Positions 33,028 through 42,994 of a stretch of 64,000 nucleotides of DNA are shown here, piece by piece (the first letter of the stretch is position 1; each line of letters begins with the position of its first letter). The stretch comes from Amyloporia xantha. Lineage: Eukaryota > Basidiomycota > Agaricomycetes > Polyporales > Adustoporiaceae. The notes under the pieces are model-generated. The model did no database searches and had not been told where the DNA came from. It worked only from the letters and a program-made list of their open reading frames with translations. The DNA lies in contig JAYKKR010000030.1 of the NCBI GenBank assembly GCA_036971615.1, positions 62,001 to 126,000 of the forward strand, read 5' to 3'. Made by a program: the position numbers and the translations under genes.

Positions 33028-33654
33028 CTCGTGACACTCCGAGTACGCATCATCCCTACCAAAGGTAAGCTGGGCATCTCGGCCCCCACGGCAAATATCT
33101 ATATCACTTCCCCGTGCCGCACCACGGCACAGTGGAACCAGTGGCGCGATCATATCTTCCACCTCAACTACAACGACGCGATCGTCGGGCCAGTCAGCAG
33201 CGCCCCGCCCCGCCCGTGCGACGGTTGCCACGGGGCCGATCACCCTCGCGGATTGTGTCCCTTCCCCCTTCTGCCCGGCTGGAATGGCCCGCCCCCCCAC
33301 CACCATAAACCCAGAGGCTTCCCGCCGCCCGACCATGTCGATCTACAGCCAAGAGTTCCCAGGCGGTCCCGCGCGCAGCGACACCCACCCCCGCCGCGGC
33401 AGCACAAGGGGAGGACCCCCCCGAGGCTGGCGGGGCTCGGGGATGGGGCGAGGAGGAAGCAGCCGCGACGCGGGACCATCCCGCCTCCACCCCGCCCCGC
33501 AGGGCCAGCCGCCCCGCTCCACCTACGCCGACCCTGCCTGAGGAGTGAACACCACCCCCCCCAGCCAAAGGAGCGAGCCGCGGTCGCCGGGCTACCTACC
33601 TGTTGCCACCTGTTGCCCCCCCCAACTGCTGCAGCTACCCCGTCCATACTATGA
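33028..33654 (+). pseudogene. LINE ORF1 fragment with zinc knuckle
   Basis: The start is lost. The fragment reads VTLRVRIIPTKGKLGISAP, then a zinc knuckle CDGCHGADHPRGLC (CX2CX4HX4C) followed by PFPLLPGWNGP, then a proline/arginine-rich tail. ORF1 proteins of LINEs bind the element RNA. The 5' truncation is typical of incomplete target-primed reverse transcription. Confidence 0.7.
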
Positions 33655-34504
33655 CCCCTCATGACATACGAACGTAATGACCCCCATTGTAACGACCGCC
33701 CCCCTGTAATACCTACATAACGATTCGCAATGTTACCTAACCCCCTCACTAGTACGCCCTCGCGTCGGCCATGCCGCCACGCTGGCCCCCCCGACTGACT
33801 GTAAGTACCACCCCGCCCCTCCCCTGAGAAATAAAAAACCAGACCTGGCCGGCGCTGCCTCGTTACTCGGAAGCGTGGCAGAGATCCGCCGTAGGTCTGG
33901 GTGGCCATAGGGCCGGGACTCAATCTGGCCTTTGTACAAAGTCCCGGTCTGAACCCTGGCTCGCCCACATCTACTGACCGCCTTAGCGCGGGACAGGAAA
34001 GCGAACCGGGGCCTCCCTTCCCCCCCTTCCTCACGTGGGTGCACCGCGCCCCGCAAAGCGGGGACCTATTTAGGTCTTGATGTCCCGCGCCGAGAGGCTG
34101 AAGCCGCCCTGAACACCTGCACTGGCCCCGAGGCCTTAGTAGACTAGTAGGGCCGACATAGTCACCAGTGGGAGCCTGGCGGCTCCCCCGTCCCAGCCCA
34201 TCGTTGTTAAGCTGGACACGGTAACTCAACGCCGTCACATACTCCCTCTATACGCATACCCACCCCGGTCCCTCTACCCAGTCCTGGCTCCTGCCTCCCC
34301 GGGCCCCGAGGACCCTCGTGCCCCCCCGCCGGCCGCCTGGCCGATGAAGGGCCTGGAGAACACATCGGCGGGCTGGACGCCCCCCGAGCTGGCCCACCTT
34401 GCCCGGCCAGCCCGGGGCATCGCCCTGTCCCTGGCACCCCGGATCGCCGTACCCCTAGTCCCCAGGCGTCGCGCTCCCCGACGCCGCAAGACAACGTCGA
34501 CGAT
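33655..34504 (+). other. LINE sequence between ORF1 and ORF2, no ORF recognised
   Basis: This is C-rich sequence with repeated CCCCC runs and short broken frames. It may hold a decayed ORF1 end or an inter-ORF spacer. No domain was seen. Confidence 0.45.
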
Positions 34505-36188
34505 GATCCCCCCCCAGGCAACCCGCCTCCCCCGCGCCGCGCCCGCCGTGCGCGCCGACGCGCGAACATACCCATTAAAAAGAACACCCGTGCCTCCCTG
34601 AAGGTAGCATCCCTAAACATGCGCGGCCGTGGATCCATGGTGCCTCTAGCGGACAACAACAAGTGGAACGGAATAAACGCGCTCCTCCGCAACCAACGGA
34701 TCGGAGTGCTCGCCCTCCAGGAAACCCACCTGACGACCGAGTTTGTGGAACGCATACGCACCCTCTACGGCCGCCGGATGGCGGTCTATTACTCCTCTTG
34801 CCCAGACAATGTCAACTCGAAAGGAGTCGCGATCATCCTGAACCGCGATATCACGAACGTCGAAGGTGTAGTGGAGCACGTCGTGATCCCTGGCCGTGCC
34901 CTCATGCTGACCATACCCTGGCACCGAGACCTGCTTCTCAGAGTCCTGACAGCATACGCACCGAATGACATAGCCGATAACACGTCCTTCTGGTCAACGA
35001 TCACAGAGACCCTCGCCGCGCAGAGTCTCCCAGACCCTGATATCGTCCTTGGCGACTTCAACCTCACCGAGGACAGTCTCGACCGCTCCCCCGCCCGCCC
35101 AGACCCCAGACGAGCAACCGATGCTCTTAGCCTCATGATGGCCGCCCTGGACCTGCACGACAGGTGGAGGCGCACGAATCCCACCACCAGAAGCTACTCT
35201 CACACCCAGGACAGCAATGGGAGCCTGTCCCGCATCGACCGTGTCTATGTCACCCCCCCCCCTCCTCGAGACGGCCGTCGACTGGTCAATCTCTCCCACA
35301 GGAATTGGGACCGACCACCACCTCGTCTCTGCCTCAATTGTGCACCGGGACACCCCCTTCCTAGGTCCGGGGCGGTGGACTCTACCGCTCCACCTCCTCC
35401 GTGATGGAGAGTTCCTCCGCAGCCTCGACAAACTCGGCAAAACGATGGAGGAGGGCCTTACCCGCTGTAGCGGCAACCGCACGAACCTTGACAACCCCCA
35501 AACCCTCTTCCGACGCTTCAAAGACGATGCCCTGACCATCGCCAGGAAGCGTGCGAAAGTCCTTATACCGACAATGGAGGGACGCCTCCGCAAGTACCGC
35601 GTCGAACTCGACACCACGCTCAACCACGGGGACATCAATACCCGAGTCGACCTGCAACTTACCGCAGCTCTGCTCCAGAAGCGAATCAATGCTCTCGAAC
35701 GGGAGCGGTGCCTGCAGACCCGACTGGCCACAACCGCCCGCTACCGACTCGAAGGTGAAACAACCAGCCGCTACTGGTCCAATATTGGCAAGTCCCGCAA
35801 ACCGCGCGACGTCATTTATTCCCTGGCACGCCCCGGCTCCGCCCCCCCAGTCTACGAGTCCCACTCCGACCGAATGAGCGAACTCACAAGAGACTACCAT
35901 GAAGCCATCCAATCTGATGGCCCCACCACCCCCCCAGCCGAACGCAGCCGCGTCACCGAAGAAGTGCTCGGCGCGATCGACCGCACGCTCTCCGCGCGCG
36001 CCGCGACCGAGCTCGCTGCCGCCCTCACAGACGAGGAGATAAACCTGGCGCTCGACGCCTCCGACAATGGCAAGTCCACTGGGACGAACGGCCTACCCTA
36101 CGAGCTCTGGAAGACCCTGCGAATCCGCCACAACGACCGCCGTGGCCACCGCAACCCGCCCTTCAACTGCATCCGCGCCCTCACACGC
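34505..36188 (+). pseudogene. LINE ORF2, endonuclease and linker
   Basis: An APE-like endonuclease is clear: SLNMRG near the start, LALQETHL, YAPND, the catalytic LGDFN, SRIDRVYV and GTDHHLVSA. The enzyme nicks target DNA to prime reverse transcription. A frameshift lies in a C10 run (35253-35262). The linker continues to EEINLALDASDNGKSTG, GLPYELWK and ends at CIRALTR, where G4 interrupts it. The remainder resumes at 46989. Confidence 0.82.
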
Positions 36189-37270
36189 TGATACGACCTA
36201 CGAAACCCTAACCCCTAACCTGGGTGCGACCTAAAGGGACTAGAGAGACGGATTATAGTCTTAGTGGAGGGGAGTTAGCAGCAAGGTGTCCCACGGTTCG
36301 AGTGAACACGAGAAACGCCTTCGAAGAGGTTATGAACGCTAGGGAAACTTACGACGTAGCTCGACACGTCGTCGAAGCTACTCGAGGGCTGTGGGTAGTT
36401 AGCGGGCCTCGGTAGAGGCGATCGAAGCTCGATAGAGCTCTTCGATGTAACGTAGAAGGAATAGAAACGCTTCGAGGGGGAGGACTTAGCTGTAACGCGG
36501 TTCGAGGGGTAACGCAGTTCTTCGACAATAGTCGAAGGCGATCGTAGGATCACAGGTTCGACGAGACGGTTTCGACGGGTAGACGCAGTAGACGAGGTTT
36601 CGAGGTTACGCAGCGAAGAACGAAGTGACGCAGTAGAAGACTTAGACGCAGGGCGAACTCGACTTATGAGCTCTGAACTCGAGGGGGAAAAGGAACTTGT
36701 ATTTGAGAGAGAAATACGACATGTTTTATACTACGAAAGAGAACGCTACGACTATCGAGAGTGGCACACTAGTACGAGTGGCTTTGCATTGTCCTACACG
36801 AGTCCGCCTCACCGAGTGGCACGTATCGAGGCCATCGGTAGAGTGACGTCATGCCGAACGCGGAGATGAAGAGAAACATACGAGACACTTCGGACCGGTA
36901 TCCGTCGTCGAAGGCACGCCGCGAGGTTCGATACCTAATCGGGAAAGACCGGACGCGTTGGTGTGGCACGAAGCGATGCACGCGTTGGACGAGCGGCGTC
37001 GAGTGGCACTATTGTTCGCCGAATGCGGGAGATGGTCCTGGATCTGAGGGCGAGGCCTCGGAACGACCGCGCCGAGCTTCGAGCAAGCGTAGAGAGCGGT
37101 AGAAGACGTCGAAGAGTGTCGAAGGATACTGAGCGTCGGGGGTCACATGCGTAGCCTCGAAGGACGTCGAAGGCGAAATCGAAGGCTTGGGTGACTGAGC
37201 CGAAGTGCCGGGCGGGATGCGATTGCCGAAAAGAGCTCTATCGGGGCCCAGAGGGGCTTGGCGCCTATCA
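36189..37270 (-). repeat. G4 3' LTR
   Basis: Length is 1082 bp. Near the start (36205-36225) it carries CCCTAACCCCTAACC, resembling two telomere repeats. About 15 TCGAAG/CTTCGA sites were counted by eye where about 0.5 are expected. Confidence 0.9.
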
Positions 37271-37306
37271 TCTCCTCCTTATTGAAATTTGGACCGTCCT
37301 CGGTCC
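37271..37306 (-). other. G4 polypurine tract with adjacent hairpin
   Basis: On the sense strand a hairpin GGACCG-AGGA-CGGTCC is followed by AAATTTCAATAAGGAGGAGA and then the LTR. AAGGAGGAGA is the likely plus-strand primer. A close copy lies inside pol at 40762-40800. Confidence 0.7.
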
Positions 37307-37417
37307 TCCACGTGATGCGAGAAGCGTGATGATCGTAAGTGGATCGAAGCGGCATGGCAACCCGTGTCGGTTTCGAATGCCTCGTGGTCGGCGCTAAACG
37401 CTGGTCGAAAAAGGGGA

Positions 37418-37423
37418 TATAAG
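37418..37423 (+). promoter_or_regulatory. TATA box of the G4 antisense gene
   Basis: TATAAG lies 80 bp upstream of the ATG at 37503, a plausible distance for a fungal promoter. It suggests the antisense gene has its own promoter next to the 3' LTR. Confidence 0.5.
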
Positions 37424-37502
37424 CAGGGTGGACTTAGCCTCATTTTCCCCAGTCCATCGTTCCATCATCGCCGCCTCGCTATATCTCTTCGCTGCTTCCA
37501 CC

Positions 37503-38876
37503 ATGTCTGCTTCTTCGATGACCCCTCGATCTGCGACTCCCGCCGTCGCCTCGCGCTCTCAACGCGCCCTCGAACGACTTGTCAAGGCCCTTGACAACCC
37601 GCCGACCAACGTGGAGGCCGTAGAGGTCTTCGAGGCATGGGCGCAGGACGTCGTGCCGCTTTTGGTAAGTGATGTAGTCCTTCGAAGTCTCCGTCGACTT
37701 ATTGCTTTCCAGGATACGTATCGCAAGGCCCTTGGGTCGATCACTGACGCCGAGCTCGAAGGTCGCGTCACGACGGTCGTCGGTGAACTCGCCGAACGTG
37801 CGGTGGAGTCGTGGTTGATGTGGGCTCGCCCCGACTGGCCGGCCCTTGCCCGCGCAATCGACGCGGTCCTCAAACGCCGCGCCGATGAAGAAAAACGTCT
37901 TGCCGAAGAGGAGGCACGACGCCTCGAGGAGGCGCGCAAACGCGAGCAAGCCGCCGAAGCCCGCCGCCTGGACGATGAACGTCGAAAGAAGGCTGAGGAA
38001 GAACGGCGCGAGCAAGAGGCTGCCGACGAAGAGCTGGTGAAGATCGCGGCTGCCGAAGGTATAGTCGACGAGTCCGCCGCACCTGGTCACTCGAAAGGCA
38101 AGGACCGTGCCATCGATGACGACGACGTCATCGAACTCTTCGACGATCCCTCGCTTGTAAGTTTTTGCTGTGTTTCTTCAACTCGCAACTGACTCCGTTA
38201 CCTGCTCGTAGAGGACTCCCAAGGCGTCCGAACGACCACTACCGATGGTGGAGGCCGAGCGGGCCGCGATCGCCCTGGCGAAGCGACAAGGCGGGCAAAA
38301 GGTACGTTCGAATTTCCTCGGATTTTGCTTGTGCGCTGACAGTTCTTGCAGTGCGATCGATGCGCTGGCTACCGTAGTGCGCCGGTCGAGTGCGTGTGGG
38401 TCGAAGGGTCCCCAACGTGCGAGAAGTGCATACAGACCATCCAAGGGTGTTACTACGATGGCGTGTCTGTCCTCGGCAAGACGAAGAAGGCTCGCAATGG
38501 CGGAGGTTCGAAGAAGCGCGGTGAGTACCATCGATGATTAACTTGGTACTCTGACTGACGGTCTTCGTTCGTAGCTCGCCCGCCGTCGCCGGGTCCTTCG
38601 ACCGCGGGGTCGAACAGCTCAAAACGCCGCCGCGTGCCGCTCCCAAAGCTGTCGCTGCCGATCGATGGCGGTACCCGACTCGGGCTCGAGACAGACGATC
38701 TCGACTCGATGGACTTGACGCCTCGCGCGCGCGCCATCGTTCGGGTGATCCGGGAGGAACGGGCTCTGCTAGAGACGCGGATGAAGGTTCTGCGCGACGC
38801 CGACACCCACCTCCAGCAGATGGAGGAAGCCGCTCTCAAGGGGGCGGACTTCGAACCGGTGTCGGACGATGAGTAG
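37503..38876 (+). CDS. Antisense zinc-cluster protein of G4
   Basis: Exons 37503-37664, 37713-38156, 38212-38301, 38352-38520 and 38575-38876 with GT-AG introns give an intact 388-aa frame. N-terminal helices are followed by a long charged coiled coil (RADEEKRLAEEEARRLEEAR, residues about 115-175), an acidic stretch DDDDVIELFDD and a six-cysteine cluster CDRCAGYRSAPVEC...TCEKCIQTIQGC (CX2CX9CX8CX2CX6C). Then come basic runs (KKARNGGGSKKR, SSKRRR), a helical segment and an acidic end PVSDDE. Position, strand, exon number and cysteine pattern match the G2 antisense gene, although the rest of the protein is not alignable by eye. The middle spacing is wider than in classical GAL4 clusters. DNA binding is inferred. 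Confidence 0.78.
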
Positions 38877-39345
38877 GCGATTGCGCAACTCGCTTCTCGT
38901 ATATAGTCGTAGGATAGTAGAATGTCGTGTCGGGTGCGGGGAAATGAAAAATATGGCCTGCATGGCCTTAGACGAAACCTAGTGGGAATTAAAGGAAAGA
39001 AACAAAAATAAGCGTGTTCGAAGCAGTAGTAACATGATCGAAGGAAATAGAAGATAAAATCGAAACGTTCGTAGAGGAAGAACATAAGGACTTAATGAAA
39101 ATATAGGCTCAGTTTGTCATCACAGCCTAGGAGGACTCGTCTAAGGTGAGCCTCCGCGCAACGGTCGAATCGAAGCGTTCGTAGAACGTCGAAGCGATAT
39201 CGCGACTTTATCGAGTTGAATCGTGGTATTCGTACATGGAAAGATCTAAATCGTAGGAGAAAATCAAGCATATAGCGTAACATGAGTGCAGAAACGGAGA
39301 GAAGAAAGTACGCATCGTGTTGTACAAGTAAGAATGGGAGAACCT
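38877..39345. other. Convergent gap between antisense gene and pol, no gene
   Basis: These are 469 bases between two converging reading frames. They are AT-richer than their surroundings with scattered TCGAAG. No ORF or RNA gene was seen; transcript 3' ends of both strands should lie here. Confidence 0.5.
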
Positions 39346-42300
39346 CTATTCGTCGTGTTCTTCGGCTTCTTCGACTTCATCGTCGTCGTCGTCGCCGAGA
39401 GAATTCGATAGTTCGAGTTTTCGAAGGCGCTCTGTCGAGACATCTTCGAGATCTTCGGGAATTGGGATGGATTTTCGAGCGAAATACGGGATGACGCGGA
39501 ATGCTGCGATGGGTCGATCGAGGACTGTACCGTCGAGCTCGCACACGATGTACGCGCCGCCCTTGTTGCGCGAGACAACGATGAGGGGGCCTAGGTATCG
39601 CGGGCGCATCTTGCGGTTGAGGGACTTCTCGATCTTCGTGTTGCGTATGAGCACTAGGGCTCCGCGCTTGAAATCGAAATCCTGGATCGAGTGCTCGTGC
39701 TCCTTTTCGAAGCGAATTGCGGCAGTTCGACGTGCTTCGTAGACCTTCGAGTGGAGTTCGGTGACTTGCTCGACGCGTTTCTGGAGCGCGATGGCTCTTC
39801 GGGCGATGAGATCGGTCGTAGAAAGGATCGAAGTTGGCGGGGGTTGGAGATACGTGGCTTCGACAATGTCGAGAGGAATGAGGGGATGGGTGCCCGTAAC
39901 AGCGAAATAGGGTGAGCAGCCCATGCGTCGTCGAGTCGTGATGCGCTCGGACCAAAATACGAAATACGCAGCTTGGGACCATTTCTTCTCATCTCCGTCG
40001 GCTGTCTTGAACAAGGCTTGTCGCGTGCTGAAGTGCGGACGTTCGACGAGACCGTTCGCCCTCGAATTGTACCCGCTGATTCGAATGTGGTTGATGTGGT
40101 ACTTCCTCGAAAGGTAGTCGGCCGCCTTGATGAACGCCGTACCGTTGTCGGTGACGATCTCGCTGAGCGCGCCCCATCGACAGAGGATGTCTTCGAAGAT
40201 CCAGTCGGCGAGGGCTTTCGCTGTCTCTTTTCGAAGCATTCGAAACTCTGGGTAGGTCGTAAGCGAACATCTACCTTGGACCAAGTACTTGTATCCGCCG
40301 GACGCAGGCATGTGCATGGTGTCGATATGTATTTTCGCGAAGATGGGGGCTGGTACTGCGACGGTCGGAGGGATGAGGATCTGTCGAACTTGGCGAGACT
40401 GGCAGATGTGGCACGACCGAACGAACCAAGCGATGTCGGCGTAGTGGAACGGCCACCAGAATCGCTCGTTGACGAAAGCTCGAGTCGCGTAGATTCCTCG
40501 ATGCGCGGTGCGGTCGTGACATTCTCGAAGAATTCGAAGGCGATCTCCGGGCTTGACGACTAGTTTGTGCGCGCCGTGGCTGTCCTTGCGCCAGAGGGTG
40601 TCGTTATCGAGGAAAAACTGCATACAATACTTGATGAACCCTTCGTAGACGCTGTCGGAGATGTCGTCGGGCTTCGCTAGCGTTCGATGAAATTCGAGTA
40701 CGTCGTCGAGCTTCGCGTCGGCGAGTTGCGCTTGCTCCGATCGAGGCACTAGCTCGTAGCTATCCTCCTCCTTATTGAAATCTGAGCCGTCCTCGGCTCT
40801 GTCATTGGTTAAGACGGCGAGCGAAGGGACGGGTGGGAGGGGCTGTATCTGGTGCACGAACGAATGCATCTGGTCGATCCAATCGTCGAATTCTTCGTCG
40901 ACCTCGTCTTCGATGATATCGCCAGGCTGAGCCGTTCGTCGAGAGAGGCCGTCGGGGCCGTGCATTGTACCGGGGACGTGGACTAGCGTGAAATGGAATG
41001 TGAGAATCGAGACGATCCAGCGGTTGATGCTTGCGCTGGGAGCGATGTCGGGGTTCTTTAGCATACCCTTGATGTACCGCGCATCGACTTCGACGATTAG
41101 ATTCCGAACGCCGATGAGGTAGAGTCGAAGGGATCGTAGTGCGCGGAATAAGCCGTAGATCTCGAGCTTCGGTTGCGAAAACCTTCGTTCGCGATCGTTG
41201 AGCGTAATCGAGCCGAATCGATTGTAGTATCGAATGCGCGTGTTGGCTTCGTCGCATTGACACAGGTGATATCCGACGGCGATGAACGAGGTGTCGACTG
41301 CTAGTATGACGGGGAGGGGAATCGTAATTGATTGCTCGAAGTGCGGGGGACGAGAGGAGAGCATCCTTGAGATCTTCCTGCGCCGCGATTTGCTCGGGAC
41401 CGAACTCGAACTCGACGTCCTTCCTCGTGAGGCGTACGAGCGCGTCGGCGCGGTGAGCGAAGTTGCGGATGAAGATACGAACGACGCCGATGGTTCCGAG
41501 GAACGCTCGAACGTCGGAAAGTGTTGCGCAGGGACCCCAATTGCGTATCGAAGCGACTCGAGAATCGTCGGGAAGGCGTCCTTGAGGAGTGCAGCGATGT
41601 CCCACCACCATGATTTCTCGAGCGATGAGGACACTCTTTACTCCGGAGAAGGTTCCTCCTGCGTAGCGCATTCGAGTGACGACGCGGTTCATGTTCTCGA
41701 AGTGCTCCCACACGAATCGTCGAATGCCGTGGTTCGAAGGTAGTCGTTCGTCGTCGTAGTCTGATTCGGGACCTTTGACGGGAACGTCGTCAACGTAGGG
41801 CACCGTGACGTGCGGAATCTCGGGCTGTAGGATGTAGGTGACGTCGTCGTGGAAGATGGGGACCGAGTTCGTCCAACCCATCGGGAGCGTAACGAGTCGC
41901 ATGGCTCCGTAGGGTGTCTGGAACGTCGTAAGGTCTCTCGAAGACTCCGCGATGAGTCGTTCGTCGTAGCCGACGTAGAGGTCGAGCATGCCGCCGCATG
42001 GTCTTCCTCCGAATTGTTCTGCGAGATATTCGGGCGTCGGCGGTACACCGGAATGTTGTATTGTGACTGCGTTGAGGGGCTCGAGTGAGTGAACGAGTCG
42101 AAGAGATTTGCCGTCCTTCTTTACGACGCAGAACCACCGCGATCGATACGAAGAGTTCGAAGGCTCGTAGACTCCGGTGGCAATCTTTCGCTTGATCACC
42201 GCGCAGACTTCGTTGTAGATCCCGGGCGGGATTGGGATATTCTTCTGCACCCAGGGCGTGTGTGGAACGACGGGGAAATCGACGGGAGGGAAATACTCGG

Positions 42301-42994
42301 GCTTGAAACATCCGCGCTCGTCGTCGGTCCATGCGAAGGCTTCGTTGTGCAGGCACATGAAGTGGTGGAGGACTCGATGTTCGTCGGGAAGCAGAAAATC
42401 GCCGTCGTGTAACTTCTCGGTGGTTTCGAAGCGTTCGAGCGTGTACCGACCGGTAGGTTTGAACGGCGGGGGGTCGGTCGAAAGCTTTGGCAAGATAGAT
42501 AGTGGGTCGCCCTTGATGTCCCGAAGTATGCGAAATTGTTCGGGGACGGCACCAAGGACGGGTCGGGTCTTGAGAGCGACAGGCTTGTACTTCTTCTTCG
42601 TTGCGGCAAGTATTTTGTGCGTCGAGGTCGAAGTCGAGGTCGTCGAAGGAAAAGGGAGGATCGAGTTGGAAAACTGGGAAATTGACTTTGTCGGAACGGG
42701 AGCGGGCGGAGTCGAAGCGGCGGGGCTGAAAATAGAAGGGTCGAAGCCCACGTCGAAGCGTTCGACGGGCGGCATTAGAAGCTGTAGTGTCCGAGCGTAA
42801 AGAGACTGTAAATATGAGGAAACGGAGGTGCATGCGGAGAGATAGAGAGATGAGACTGCGTTCGGAGTCGAGGAATCAATTGGAGAGACGAAGGAAATAC
42901 TCGGTTTTACCCCATCGTAGTCGATGACTAGCGCGGCTTCTCCTTGATCATGGGGAATCAATTCCTCGAAGCGAGAAAATGCGACTTGCGACAC
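39346..42994 (-). pseudogene. G4 pol: RT, RNase H, integrase
   Basis: The pol frame overlaps the gag-PR end by 37 bases in the -1 frame and has no ATG, so it needs a frameshift or other recoding. RT shows SRWFCVVKKDGKSLRLVHSL and the catalytic VPYVDDVPV. Near 41345 (after INYDSP) the frame shifts by +1 and continues with LPVILAVDTSFIAVGYHLCQ (RNase H-like), KLEIYGLFRALRSLR, the integrase zinc finger (HDRTAHRG...CHICQ) and the core with D (IHIDTMH), D (VTDNG) and E (NGLVERPH). The C-terminus RYLGPLIVVSRNKGGAY is GPY-like, followed by acidic residues; there is no chromodomain. The internal shift probably inactivates this copy. Confidence 0.85.
40762..40800 (-). other. Second polypurine tract and hairpin inside G4 pol
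   Basis: On the sense strand a stem GAGCCG-AGGA-CGGCTC is followed by AGATTTCAATAAGGAGGAGG. This matches the 3' polypurine region (37271-37306) except for a few bases, and the two stem changes are compensatory. It lies between RNase H and the integrase zinc finger, the position of central polypurine tracts in some retroelements. It codes for EDGSDFNKEED. Confidence 0.6.

Noticed and set aside
33031..33654. Complete small gene at 33031
   Set aside because: It has no ATG, and its zinc knuckle followed by PFPLLPGWNGP fits LINE ORF1. It is a 5'-truncated fragment.
36659..37154. Short plus ORFs in both G4 LTRs
   Set aside because: They appear equally in both LTR copies, are under 85 codons and low in complexity, and lie in promoter or leader sequence.
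37143..37355. Short minus ORF at the G4 3' LTR junction containing EDGPNFNKEE
   Set aside because: It reads across the polypurine tract and into the LTR. The peptide similarity to pol is better explained by the duplicated DNA segment.
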